Shown: positions 38,877 to 48,282, counted from the first letter of the stretch. The stretch: DNA of 64,000 nt from JAAFHB01 sp963675995 (GCA_963675995.2 CAXXIY010000002.1:1302001-1366000); one strand, 5' to 3'. Notes: a model not told the origin generated them from the letters alone. Numbers and translations are program-made.

Positions 38877-40559
38877 ATGAAAAACAGGATCTTATTTAAT
38901 TTCAGCCTATTGTCATTTTTTTTATTTTGTTCATTTACTGGTTCTTATGGGGAAGGTGGGCGTCCTGACGTTGGTAAGGAACACCCCCGGATTGTAAATA
39001 TCGTCAACTTTATCCGTCAACTGGAACCAAGAGGAACCGAGATTACAGAGGATGTTTTGTATCAAACGGTTGTCAACCAGGTTAAAATGATGAATAAAAA
39101 CAGGTTGGGCGGCACTTTTCTGTTGCAATATGATGCATTGCTGGATTCCCGTTATCAGCAACTGTTAAAAGGACTACCCGACAGTTTATTCGAAATAGGA
39201 GCCTGGTGGGAAATACCACAACCTTTGGTTGAGAATGCCGGACTCAAATGGCGGGGTCGTTATCCCTGGGACTGGTATGCCAATGTGGGCTTTTCAGTTG
39301 GGTATACCCCAAAAGAACGCGAAAAGCTTGTCGATGTGTATATGAAAGATTTCAAACAGATATACGGCTATTATCCTAAATCGGTTGGATCGTGGTACAT
39401 TGATGAGCATACCTTAAACTATATGTCTCAGAAATATCATATTGTTGCCTCCTGCAATTGCCGCGATCAGATCGGAACCGACGGTTATACTTTATGGGGA
39501 GGATACTGGAATCAGGCTTATTATCCCAGCAAGAAAAATGCTTACATGCCTGCGCAAAGTGAATCAAATCAAATTCCTGTCCCAATTTTTAGGATGCTGG
39601 GTAGCGATCATGTTCCGCAATATGACCAAAAGCTTAAAATGAAAAGGCAGGGAAATATTACCATCGAGCCGGCCTATCATTATAGTGGCAGTGATTCTGC
39701 ATGGGTTTCCTGGTATTTCAAGGAGTTCGTCGAAGGTGAATGCATGGATTTCAATTATGTTCAGATTGGGCAGGAAAATTCGTTTACCTGGGCAAAGATA
39801 TCTAAAGGTCTGGGGTTTCAGCTACCACTGGTTGCCAGGTTAAGGGATGAAAAAAAAGTGCGGGTCGAAACAATGGCAGAATCTGGTCGATGGTATCGCG
39901 AACATTATAAAGTGACACCTCCTACAGCGGTTACTGTCAAAGAAGACCTTCCGGGAAGTGACTGCAAAACAGTGTGGTTCGATAGCCGTTTTTTTAGGAC
40001 TAACTTATTATGGGAACATGGTACGCTCCGGTTTACAGATCTCCATCTGTTTGACGAGAACCTTCAATCGGACTATCTTACAAAACCGGTCACATCAAGT
40101 AAGTTCTTTTTATATACACTCCCTTTTATTGACGGTTATACCAAAACTCCTGATAAGATTGGCGGTTTGCAATTGAAAGCCAATCTTCATGGCAAAGAGA
40201 TTTTGATCAAAGGTAAAGATCCGGTCATAAATGATCGGATAAAAGGGAAATTACATATCTCCTGGTCACTCGAGTCTGTATCGGGAACTTTTACAATTGA
40301 TATAGATGAGAAAAAGCTGGAAATGAAGCTGGAAAGTAAGGAGAACGTAAACTGGTTTTTGGATTTAAATAAGGCTGATAATGAAGCTAACCATTTTGGA
40401 ATGATCAAGTCGCAAAGTGTTGAATGTCAGTTCCTGGGAATGAAATATTCGGTTTTTGCAGTAAAAGGCATATTTTCAGAGTCTGGAGAGGAAATAATTT
40501 TCAGGATGTCACCGGCAAAAAATTCATTGGTACTCGATTTATCAGGAAATAGAAAGTAG
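38877..40559 (+). CDS. DUF3863-like secreted protein
   Basis: ATG 38877 is preferred to the in-frame TTG at 38850, giving 560 residues with a signal peptide (FLFCSFTGSYG). The N-terminal two-thirds match my memory of the DUF3863 family of Bacteroidota: HPRIVNIVNFIRQLEPRG, FLLQYDALLDSRY, WEIPQPLVENAGLKWRGR, GSWYIDEHTL. It looks like a polysaccharide-deacetylase/glycosidase-type barrel with candidate acids in YIDEH and MGKEH-type positions, followed by a beta-rich tail. No reaction is known to me. It lies 80 nt after the esterase gene and shares strand and export with its neighbours. Confidence 0.7.
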   Translation: MKNRILFNFSLLSFFLFCSFTGSYGEGGRPDVGKEHPRIVNIVNFIRQLEPRGTEITEDVLYQTVVNQVKMMNKNRLGGTFLLQYDALLDSRYQQLLKGLPDSLFEIGAWWEIPQPLVENAGLKWRGRYPWDWYANVGFSVGYTPKEREKLVDVYMKDFKQIYGYYPKSVGSWYIDEHTLNYMSQKYHIVASCNCRDQIGTDGYTLWGGYWNQAYYPSKKNAYMPAQSESNQIPVPIFRMLGSDHVPQYDQKLKMKRQGNITIEPAYHYSGSDSAWVSWYFKEFVEGECMDFNYVQIGQENSFTWAKISKGLGFQLPLVARLRDEKKVRVETMAESGRWYREHYKVTPPTAVTVKEDLPGSDCKTVWFDSRFFRTNLLWEHGTLRFTDLHLFDENLQSDYLTKPVTSSKFFLYTLPFIDGYTKTPDKIGGLQLKANLHGKEILIKGKDPVINDRIKGKLHISWSLESVSGTFTIDIDEKKLEMKLESKENVNWFLDLNKADNEANHFGMIKSQSVECQFLGMKYSVFAVKGIFSESGEEIIFRMSPAKNSLVLDLSGNRK

Positions 40560-40576
40560 AAATAACAGGCTAGGTT

Positions 40577-42064
40577 ATGAATTCAAAGGGGGAGCGCAGT
40601 ATATTAACAGGTTCTGGGATAAACCGACGAAAATTCGTCAGGTCTGCGGTTACTGCAGCATTGATCCTGCCGGAGTTTATTTTCGAAGATGAGGTAATGG
40701 CTTTAAATGCAGTTGATCCGGCAGTGTTCATTGAACCAGTCGGTAGATTGCCTGTAAAGGAGGAGGTTGATGTAATTGTTTGTGGTGGAGGACCTGCTGG
40801 GGTTGCTGCAGCACTTGCTGCTGCACGTACCGGAGCAAAAACACGGCTTATTGAGGTGAACGGATCTCTGGGTGGAGTTTGGACATCCGGTTTGCTTACC
40901 TGGATTTTTGATTTTGATAAACCGGGAATAAATCAAGAAATTATGAGACGACTTGATGAACGGGATGCCCGGTCTCATTATAAAAGTAACAGGGTCGATG
41001 CCGATTTTACCTATGCTCCTGAAGAAATGAAGCTGCTCCTTGAAGAGATGTGTATCGGGTCCGGAGTTAAGTTTCGGTTACATACACGTGTTGTTGCTGC
41101 CTATTGCGAAATGAAGAGACTGACAACTATTGTTACAGAATCGAAATCGGGCCGTGAGGCATGGAAAGCAAGGGTATTTATCGATGCAACGGGTGATGGT
41201 GACCTTGGTGCATTAGCTGGAAATTCATGGGAGACTGGTCAGGAGGGGCACACTTGTCCATGTCAGCCAATGACGCTTAATGCCCTGGCTGTTGTTCGTA
41301 ATGCAGAGGCAATACGTGATTTCATTTCGTTTTATGAGTATCTGGATGAAACAGGACAGGTTAAATATGGGAAACACCACAGGAAGGCTTCGGCAAAGCT
41401 AATGGAAGAGATTAACCGTGCAGGGATTACTCCCTCATATGGCCGTCCATCCATCTTTCAGATCAAGGAAAATCTGATCCTGCTCATGCTGAACCATGAA
41501 TATGGCGTTGAGGCTTTTGATGCTGATAAAATAACTGAGGCAACTGTACGGGCACGAGCTGAAATTCATCATATTGTGCAGGGATTGAATAAGCTTGGCG
41601 GAATATGGGAGGGATTACAGGTCGTCGCTTCAGCCGAACAAATTGGAATACGTGACGGCCGCCGGATTTTAGGACGATATGTTGTTTCTCGCGAAGATTT
41701 AATTCAGGGCACGACCCATGCTGATGCAGTGGTCCGTCCGGGTTTTAATGTAGACATACATGCCATGGATCAAAAATCCAATAATAAGCATGGACCGATC
41801 TCCCACGAGGATTTTAAAATGAAACCCTACGATATTCCCTTGCGTGCACTGATCGCAAAGGATGTAGACGGATTGATGATGGCGGGACGCTGTATCAGCG
41901 GCGATTTTATCGCCCATGCAAGTTATCGTGTCACAGGAAATGCAGTGGCAATGGGAGAAGCTGCCGGAGTCGTGGCTGCCATTGCATCATTGAGCCACAG
42001 GTTACCGCATGAAGTTCAATGGAATGAAGCGGAAGCCAGGTTAAAGCAACTCAGAAAGCCATAA
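40577..42064 (+). CDS. Tat-exported FAD-dependent oxidoreductase
   Basis: This 495-residue protein has a twin-arginine-type leader (INRRKFVRSAVTAALIL), so it is probably exported folded with its cofactor. The dinucleotide-binding fold is VDVIVCGGGPAGVAAALAAA with the following acidic strand end LIEVNGSLGG. ATGDGDLGALAG and LMMAGRCISGDFIAH are the other FAD contacts of the PF12831-type family. Members in glycan loci are mostly uncharacterised; oxidation or dehydrogenation of a sugar or a cyclic polyol is possible. The next gene also has a twin-arginine leader. Confidence 0.87.
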   Translation: MNSKGERSILTGSGINRRKFVRSAVTAALILPEFIFEDEVMALNAVDPAVFIEPVGRLPVKEEVDVIVCGGGPAGVAAALAAARTGAKTRLIEVNGSLGGVWTSGLLTWIFDFDKPGINQEIMRRLDERDARSHYKSNRVDADFTYAPEEMKLLLEEMCIGSGVKFRLHTRVVAAYCEMKRLTTIVTESKSGREAWKARVFIDATGDGDLGALAGNSWETGQEGHTCPCQPMTLNALAVVRNAEAIRDFISFYEYLDETGQVKYGKHHRKASAKLMEEINRAGITPSYGRPSIFQIKENLILLMLNHEYGVEAFDADKITEATVRARAEIHHIVQGLNKLGGIWEGLQVVASAEQIGIRDGRRILGRYVVSREDLIQGTTHADAVVRPGFNVDIHAMDQKSNNKHGPISHEDFKMKPYDIPLRALIAKDVDGLMMAGRCISGDFIAHASYRVTGNAVAMGEAAGVVAAIASLSHRLPHEVQWNEAEARLKQLRKP

Positions 42065-42089
42065 TCAATCGTCTTTTTAACTGAAATCA

Positions 42090-43634
42090 ATGAAAAGCGA
42101 TATCACACGCCGTAATTTTATGCTGAAAGCGACTGCCTTAGGTTTGGCCGGCTTTCTGTCTGAACCTGTATGGGGAGCTATTTCAGGTGATGATATTATT
42201 GATCGGCAATCAGCTGAGATTCCTCTTGTAAAAAAAGGGGATAAACAAATCTTTGTTGATGATGTGATGATTCATAAATCAAAGGGTGTAAAGCGGATCA
42301 TTCACGATGCCAGAAAGATGACTCATCCGGTTCTGGAGGCAGACAGATACTGGGAAACAGGAGATAATCATGTCCCATATGCAGCAATCTATGGAACGGT
42401 ATTACGCAATGAGACTGACGGGACTTTTCGCATGTGGTACAATTGTTATAAAAAATGTCTTTATGCAACCTCTAATGACGGAGTTGTATGGCAAAAGCCT
42501 GAACTTGGTCAGGTGGGTAATACAAATATGATCAACCTTTTTGATTTTCACAGTCCAAGTATTATTCTGGATAAAAAGGAGAATGATCCATTAAAACGGT
42601 ATAAAGCTGTTGGGTCAAAAGATGGATTTAGTGAAACGGTGATCAGTGAATTGAAAAAAAAATTTAAATTTTCTGAAGACTACCATCGGAATTATGCCTA
42701 TTGTGCTGCCTATTCCGCTGATGGTTTGAACTGGAACAGATATCCCGAGCCGATATTGCTTGGTATGGACACTATAACTTTAGCGCAGGATCCGTTGAAC
42801 GGTAATTTCCTCGCTTTTCACAAACAAACACAGGACCGTCGTTCTTTCGGAAGGCAGATTTTTCTTTCGGTAAGCAGTGATATGTATTCCTGGTCCGACA
42901 GAGAATTGGTAATGGAAACAGATGAGACAGACCATGTGCAGGCCAGAAAACTGGAAGGAGGTACACATTCCGAATTCTACAATATGTCAGCCTTTTATTA
43001 TGCCAGCCAATGGCTCGGATTGGTAACTCTCTTTAGATGCATGGGCGAACCTTTGGTAAATGGGAAAGCACGTGCAGGACAGAAAGGTATCATCGATGTT
43101 CAACTTGTCCATAGCCGAGACGGACTTATCTGGAAACGGTGTTCTGATCGCTCTTCTGTAATTTCGATCGGACCTAATCTATACGATGGAGGCATGGTTT
43201 TCGGCGTTTGTAATACACCGGTAATTGTTGGAGATGAAATGTGGATCTATTATTCTGCCTCTGCTGATATTCATGGAGGTACAAACCCGGATAAAAGAAT
43301 TTCCATTGCCCGGGCTGTATGGCGGCTTGACGGAATGGTTTCTCTCAATGCTTGCGATTCTGAAGGTGTCATAGAAACAATGCCGTTTAGGCAAGGGGGA
43401 TCACAATTGTATGTGAATGCTGATGTTTCTGCGGGACAGCTCTTTATTGAAGTTCTTGATGTGAGCGGGAAGGTGGTGATAGGTTTTGAGAAACAGAGTT
43501 GTATCTGCCTTCGAAGTCCGGAAGTTCACCAACAAGTAAAATGGAAGTTTTCTAAGAGTCTGCCTGAGAATGAAATCATTCGCTTACGATTCTACCTAAC
43601 AAAAGGAGATTTATATAGTTACACCATCGCATAA
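42090..43634 (+). CDS. Tat-exported GH32/GH43-like beta-propeller protein
   Basis: This 514-residue protein has the leader DITRRNFMLKATALGLAGFL. The five-blade propeller pattern includes FVDDVMI, MWYNCYKKCLYATSNDGVVW, CAAYSADGLNWNRYPEPIL, SVSSDMYSWSDRELV and HSRDGLIWKR. Candidate acids are Asp-Asp in FVDDV near the start and GPNLYDGGMVFG. The C-terminal beta-sandwich (about 425-510) looks like a GH32-type tail. Similar proteins are annotated as glycosyl hydrolases with no defined substrate. It lies 25 nt downstream of the FAD oxidoreductase. Confidence 0.68.
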   Translation: MKSDITRRNFMLKATALGLAGFLSEPVWGAISGDDIIDRQSAEIPLVKKGDKQIFVDDVMIHKSKGVKRIIHDARKMTHPVLEADRYWETGDNHVPYAAIYGTVLRNETDGTFRMWYNCYKKCLYATSNDGVVWQKPELGQVGNTNMINLFDFHSPSIILDKKENDPLKRYKAVGSKDGFSETVISELKKKFKFSEDYHRNYAYCAAYSADGLNWNRYPEPILLGMDTITLAQDPLNGNFLAFHKQTQDRRSFGRQIFLSVSSDMYSWSDRELVMETDETDHVQARKLEGGTHSEFYNMSAFYYASQWLGLVTLFRCMGEPLVNGKARAGQKGIIDVQLVHSRDGLIWKRCSDRSSVISIGPNLYDGGMVFGVCNTPVIVGDEMWIYYSASADIHGGTNPDKRISIARAVWRLDGMVSLNACDSEGVIETMPFRQGGSQLYVNADVSAGQLFIEVLDVSGKVVIGFEKQSCICLRSPEVHQQVKWKFSKSLPENEIIRLRFYLTKGDLYSYTIA

Positions 43635-43649
43635 ATGTAAAACTGAATC

Positions 43650-45794
43650 ATGAAAAAAAGCCAATCTAAAATTCTTTTTATCTATTGTCTTGCTCTTTTT
43701 CCTGTTTTGGCCAGTTGTGTCCAAAGGGAAGTGAAAAAAATAGAAACCCCATTTTTTACTATTTCATGGAATGCGACCTCCATTAAATCCTGGAAATATT
43801 CAATTAATACCGGTGGAAAATCCCTTGAAATTGGACTGCCCGTTTTCGAAATTGACGGTAAACAAATGCCTGCCGTTTTATCTTCTTTGGAAGAATCAGG
43901 AAAACCTGAAACGCTGCCAAACGGGGTAAAAGAGTATTTAATGAAAGGAATTTTTCAAAAGGATACTTCATTGCAGTTGCTGATCAGGTTCCGAATAACC
44001 GGGAATAATCCTGTCATCCGTTTCAATTACACGCTGAGAGCTTCCAAAAGTAAAAAACTGACCAAAAACTCAGGGAATGACAACCTTACCTATTTGTCCT
44101 GTTCACTCAAAGATTTCCAGAAGACTAAAGAGATTCGCCTTTCTGTTTTTAACGAAATGATTCACTCCTGCAACCTTTCGGATGCCAGGATAGATGAGTC
44201 CGATTTTTTTAACTCCGGGTCAGTCGTAGGACCAATATTGTTGGGTAGTGATAGCCGGAATACTTTTCTAAGTGCATATGAACATGACTCGATGTTCCCA
44301 AACAATTTTCTGGAATACAGGCTTCTTCCCGGCAGAAAAGTAGAGCTGTGCGCAAAAAAAGGGAATTATTTCACAGGACAATCCGCTGATGGATTTTCAA
44401 CTATCTGGTTTGAAGTCGCAGGTGTAGCTGGTGATGAAGATCGAATGGCTGATCTTTTTCGTACCTTCCTGCTAAAATATCAGTCCGAAAATATGGAAAG
44501 CCGAAAACCATATGTTTACTACAATTCATGGGGCCGCCAGGAACGCGTGAAATGGGCAGGAGGACAATATCTTACGACGATGAATCTCGATTATACGCTT
44601 CGGGAAATTGACCGGGCTCACGAAATGGGAATTGAAATTTATGTCCTCGATGCGGGTTGGTTTGATAAAACGGGCGATTGGGGAGTTAACCTGAAGAATT
44701 TTCCGGATGGGTTCAGAGAAGTCAGCAAAAAACTCAAAGGTTATGGCATGAAACTGGGGGTTTGGATGAATCCATCCAAAGCTGCGGTAACGAGCCATGC
44801 GATGAGTGGGAATAAAAATTGTCTGAAAACCTGGAACGGGAAACCGGTAACCCCTTCACCCGAATGGGAAACTGAAGAAAGTACCGATATGTGTTTGGTC
44901 AGTCCTTACTGGAAAACTTATGCTGATGTGCTGATCCGTTTAAACAAGGATCTGGGAATAAGTTACTTTTATATCGACGGAATCGGTCAGTCAGGCTGTA
45001 ATGACCCCGGACATTTTCATGGGACATCCCAAAATAGTGCAGATGAAAGAGGGGTGAGCTATGGTTTTTCATTGCCCGGTTTCCTGGGTAAAATCATCGA
45101 AAGAGTTGCAGCTGCTTGTCCGGATGTTATTTTTGATTTTGATGTCACCGAATCGGGTAGAATTGGTGTAGGTCTTCAGTTTCTGACTTCCGGGCGATAT
45201 TTTATTCTGAATAATGGTCCCTATTTTCGCAATTTTGACTTGGGATTAAGTCTTCTCCCCAATGGGTGCCATAATATCTTCATCCAGCCCGGTCCTGCCC
45301 GCACCTGGTTTATCCGCTCAGTGCTCGATTACGACAAATGGATCCCTTCAAACCTGTTTTTAGCCAATTACCAACCTGATGAGCCGGCCAATTCTCAGAT
45401 GATCAACCTTGCCTCAATGATACTGGGTCAAAACTCTGTATGGGGCGAAATCCTCAAAACCTCCCCCGAGGGTGTGGCCTTATTTCATCAGATTCTTGGA
45501 AAATATAAAGAGGTGCGCGAAGATATAGTCGCCGCAACTCCTGTTCATACCGGAAAATCGGGAGATACTCCTGAAATCTTTGAAAAAATCAATCCTGAAA
45601 CGGGGAGGGGAGTGGTTGTGATTTTTGCCAATGCTAAGGGAAAGTTTTCATATATCACCAAACATGCAGTGACCCACAATATATGGCGTAACGACGAGGT
45701 GGAAGTGAAGGTTGGCAGTGATGATCATGCAAAAATCGATGTAAACTTTAATGGAGCTTCTGCTGCAGTGATCCTTTTTGGCTTAAATAAATAA
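43650..45794 (+). CDS. Alpha-galactosidase-like (GH36/melibiase type), lipoprotein
   Basis: This 714-residue protein has a lipobox at FPVLASC (Cys near residue 24). A beta-sandwich N-terminal domain precedes a TIM barrel with NSWGRQERVKW, EIYVLDAGWFDKTGDWGVN and KLGVWMNPSKA. The nucleophile is probably D443 in SYFYIDGIG. The substrate-binding ESGR motif appears in FDVTESGRIG. Where the family's acid/base Asp is expected (SDxTD type) I read FILNNGPYF (N521-N522), so that residue seems replaced. It may act on a different linkage or use another acid (for example D498). It is 16 nt after the previous gene. Confidence 0.8.
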   Translation: MKKSQSKILFIYCLALFPVLASCVQREVKKIETPFFTISWNATSIKSWKYSINTGGKSLEIGLPVFEIDGKQMPAVLSSLEESGKPETLPNGVKEYLMKGIFQKDTSLQLLIRFRITGNNPVIRFNYTLRASKSKKLTKNSGNDNLTYLSCSLKDFQKTKEIRLSVFNEMIHSCNLSDARIDESDFFNSGSVVGPILLGSDSRNTFLSAYEHDSMFPNNFLEYRLLPGRKVELCAKKGNYFTGQSADGFSTIWFEVAGVAGDEDRMADLFRTFLLKYQSENMESRKPYVYYNSWGRQERVKWAGGQYLTTMNLDYTLREIDRAHEMGIEIYVLDAGWFDKTGDWGVNLKNFPDGFREVSKKLKGYGMKLGVWMNPSKAAVTSHAMSGNKNCLKTWNGKPVTPSPEWETEESTDMCLVSPYWKTYADVLIRLNKDLGISYFYIDGIGQSGCNDPGHFHGTSQNSADERGVSYGFSLPGFLGKIIERVAAACPDVIFDFDVTESGRIGVGLQFLTSGRYFILNNGPYFRNFDLGLSLLPNGCHNIFIQPGPARTWFIRSVLDYDKWIPSNLFLANYQPDEPANSQMINLASMILGQNSVWGEILKTSPEGVALFHQILGKYKEVREDIVAATPVHTGKSGDTPEIFEKINPETGRGVVVIFANAKGKFSYITKHAVTHNIWRNDEVEVKVGSDDHAKIDVNFNGASAAVILFGLNK

Positions 45795-45831
45795 TTGCCT
45801 GATATTAAGTGAAGAAACAAAATAAAAACTT

Positions 45832-46929
45832 ATGAACAAGATAAACCAACACATTTTATGGCTGACCTTAATGGTCTTATGGCAGTTTTCCCTCACTTCG
45901 TGTAATCATAAACCAAAGTATTATACCTCAGCCGATTTTAAAGGTTTACCTAAAATCGACGTCCATTTTCATTACAACACATCAGATATTCGATATCTGA
46001 AATTTGCTGATTCATTGAATTTTAGATTGGTTTCGCCAAATGTAGATACGGAAATGCCTATTGATGAACAGTTGGAAATCTGCGCTTCCATCAAAAAGAA
46101 TTATCCCGATAAGTTTGCATTCCTGGGAACTTTTTCCGTAGATAGTTTTGGGAAAGACGATTTTGCCAAATCAACAATAGCACATATTGATGTATGCATG
46201 AAGGCGGGGGCTTCAGGAATTAAAATCTGGAAAAATATAGGCATGGTATTAAAAGACGCAGCCGGGAATTTTGTGATGGTTGACAATCCGGCATTCGAAC
46301 CAGTTTTTAACTATCTTGAAGCGAAAAATATTCCTTTGCTGGCCCACCTTGGTGAACCCAGAAATTGCTGGCTCTCCGAAAAGGAGATGACCGTTAATAA
46401 CGACCGGCGGTACTACAAAAATCATCCACAATATCATATGTATTTACACCCGGATGAACCTTCATATGATGATCAGATCAATGCAAGGGATAATTTACTT
46501 AAAAAGCATCCGAAACTTTACTTCACTGGCGCCCATCTGGCTAGTCTGGAATGGAATGTTGACGAGCTGGCTAAGCGGTTTGAAAGGTTCCCTAACATGC
46601 GAGCAGACCTTGCCGCAAGAATCGGGCATTTACAATACCAGTCGTTGGCAAACCGGGAACGGGTTCGAAATTTTTTGATTAAATACCAGGACCGTATAAT
46701 TTATGGTTCGGATATGACAATTAATGAGCTGGATGCTGACTTTACTCAGGTGAGCAAGGGCATTCGTGCAAGATGGTTTGAGCAATGGGCTTACCTGGCT
46801 ACCGATTCAATTTTTGTGATAAAGGATCTTGGAGAAAGGAAAGTTAAAGGACTGCAATTGCCTCGGGAGGTCATTGATAAAATATTCTGCAGAAATGCGG
46901 AGCAGGCTTTTAAATTTGGAAAGCAGTAA
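45832..46929 (+). CDS. Amidohydrolase-2-family lipoprotein
   Basis: This 365-residue protein has a lipobox at FSLTSC (Cys near 24). The metal-dependent hydrolase barrel starts KIDVHFHYN (H45, H47). Later motifs are PLLAHLGEP, FTGAHLASLEW and IIYGSDM (Asp near the C-terminal end), as in amidohydrolase-2 lactonases and decarboxylases. An exported member next to an oxidoreductase could hydrolyse a sugar lactone, but this is inference. It ends the run of enzyme genes; the following DNA is decayed. Confidence 0.82.
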   Translation: MNKINQHILWLTLMVLWQFSLTSCNHKPKYYTSADFKGLPKIDVHFHYNTSDIRYLKFADSLNFRLVSPNVDTEMPIDEQLEICASIKKNYPDKFAFLGTFSVDSFGKDDFAKSTIAHIDVCMKAGASGIKIWKNIGMVLKDAAGNFVMVDNPAFEPVFNYLEAKNIPLLAHLGEPRNCWLSEKEMTVNNDRRYYKNHPQYHMYLHPDEPSYDDQINARDNLLKKHPKLYFTGAHLASLEWNVDELAKRFERFPNMRADLAARIGHLQYQSLANRERVRNFLIKYQDRIIYGSDMTINELDADFTQVSKGIRARWFEQWAYLATDSIFVIKDLGERKVKGLQLPREVIDKIFCRNAEQAFKFGKQ

Positions 46930-46937
46930 AAATAAAT

Positions 46938-46952
46938 TTGGTTACAGACCAA
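46938..46952 (+). terminator. Weak terminator-like hairpin after the enzyme run
   Basis: TTGGT and ACCAA pair around TACAG, 8 nt after the amidohydrolase stop. The stem is short (5 bp) and no T-run follows directly. It is the only candidate end for the long transcript. Confidence 0.25.
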
Positions 46953-46990
46953 TAACAAGACAATTTTAGGCTTGCAAAGTTTTATATAAT

Positions 46991-46998
46991 TATCTTTG
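46991..46998 (+). promoter_or_regulatory. Candidate -7 element before the sigma remnant
   Basis: TATCTTTG matches TAnnTTTG exactly; a TTG lies 16 nt upstream, closer than the usual 19-21. It precedes the broken sigma gene at 47026 and could be its old promoter. Confidence 0.35.
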
Positions 46999-47025
46999 CA
47001 TTAAACGAATGAAGATGTAACCACT

Positions 47026-47166
47026 TTGAAAGTTTTTCCTGATGATAATGAATTGGTAATTAAGCTGCAGAAAGGCGATGTTGAGGCTTTTGATATGGTT
47101 TGTGAAATGACTCAATTTAACAATAGAAAAACTGAAGGTTTATCAGGATTCTTTGCTGGTTTTTAG
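47026..47166 (+). pseudogene. Remnant of an ECF sigma factor N-terminus
   Basis: The frame from 47026 to the TAG at 47164 encodes DDNELVIKLQKGDVEAFDMV, the standard opening of region 2 of ECF sigma factors, and then loses resemblance. The remaining gap 47167-47440 has no intact frame and no region 4. It is different in sequence from the intact sigma gene 275 nt downstream, so a third, unrelated sigma gene probably once stood here. The gap 46930-47440 otherwise shows nothing I can name. Confidence 0.55.
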
Positions 47167-47396
47167 GTTGGGGAAGGATTGGGGCCATGGAACGTTTTTG
47201 ACACTAAACTCGTTATCCCATCAGGAATTGCAATGCGACTTCGGATACCTGCTTGTAGTGGTATTTAGACCCTTCGTGTTATTTTGGAACAGCAGAATGG
47301 GCGTAGCTTGTAATTTTTAATCTGGTAACGGCAACACTCTTTGATGAAGCTTTCACCATATAATGGAAAAAGATGGTAATGAGGGATAAAAAAGAT

Positions 47397-47404
47397 TAAT
47401 TTTG
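47397..47404 (+). promoter_or_regulatory. Candidate -7 element upstream of sigma gene 2
   Basis: TAATTTTG, identical to the octamer before sigma gene 1, lies 36 nt before the ATG at 47441. No clear -33 element is seen. Confidence 0.4.
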
Positions 47405-47440
47405 CACACGGGTTACTAAACTTATCATAACGAGAAACTA

Positions 47441-48049
47441 ATGAAAAAGCAGGATAATAGCGACTATCGTGCGATTTGGGATTCGTTTATTGCAAATGGA
47501 AATCAGGAAGCAATTGGAGTGATTTATTTTGGTCATTATGACTTGTTATATAATTTTGGGCTAAGGTATACCCGTGATGTTCAGGTAATTGAGGATGCCA
47601 TTCAGAATATCTTTGGTTATTTCCTTAAATCGGGCAGTAAACTTCCTCCGGTAAGGAATTTGCGGGGATTTCTTCTTCAATCATTTCGCCATCAGCTACT
47701 GTTAGATATAAATAAGCGAGACAGAGTTATCTACCTGAATAATCTTAAATGCGAAAATAGTGATTGTCACGAACCGGAAGTCAATGAAGTATTTGAAAGG
47801 GAATGGAGCAGTCGGTTAAGACAAAAACTTGGGATATGTTTGGAGCACCTTACGGAGAAACAGAAAGAGATTCTTTATCTGCGATTTCAATGTGAACTTT
47901 CATATGCAGAAATCGCTACAATGCTCGATATCGCTGTCGATTCTTGCTATAAGCTGGTTTATCGTTCTTTAATGGAGCTTCGTGTTGACCTTGAAAAGCT
48001 CGAGGGAATAGGTCATCGTTTGATTATGTTTTTTAAGTACAAATTCTGA
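47441..48049 (+). CDS. ECF-type RNA polymerase sigma-70 factor, cassette 2
   Basis: This 202-residue protein has region 2 at about residues 15-80 (ANGNQEAIGVIYFGHYDLLY, IEDAIQNIFGYFL) and region 4 at about 130-190 (LTEKQKEILYLRFQCELSYA, then IATMLDIAVDSCYKLVYRS). It resembles the sigma factor at 4400 in size and layout, but the sequences have diverged, so cross-talk between cassettes is not assured. The FecR gene starts 251 nt downstream, a longer gap than the 73 nt in cassette 1. The gap 48050-48300 holds the shared T-rich motif and no gene. Confidence 0.93.
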   Translation: MKKQDNSDYRAIWDSFIANGNQEAIGVIYFGHYDLLYNFGLRYTRDVQVIEDAIQNIFGYFLKSGSKLPPVRNLRGFLLQSFRHQLLLDINKRDRVIYLNNLKCENSDCHEPEVNEVFEREWSSRLRQKLGICLEHLTEKQKEILYLRFQCELSYAEIATMLDIAVDSCYKLVYRSLMELRVDLEKLEGIGHRLIMFFKYKF

Positions 48050-48244
48050 GTTTATACACGGTATATCACAAACGACTTCAAATCGATTAAGTACGTTCTT
48101 CGTAACTTTACCGGATTCAGCAGTGTCATCCACCATCTTCTTATTAACTGGACTTTAATGGCTTAAATGCTTATAGATCAATGTGTATGCTATTAAAATG
48201 AGTATCTGCATCTCTAAAACTTCTCTTTATTCATAAAAATATTC

Positions 48245-48282
48245 ATTTTTTTTGTCCGGATTTCATTTTTGCCTCTCTCTTT
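48245..48282 (+). promoter_or_regulatory. T-rich motif before fecR 2, shared with fecR 1
   Basis: ATTTTTTTTGTC followed by TTTC, TTTTTG and CTCTCT begins 56 nt before the FecR start. The block order and distance match 5024-5060 in cassette 1. Possible sigma-dependent promoter. Confidence 0.3.
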
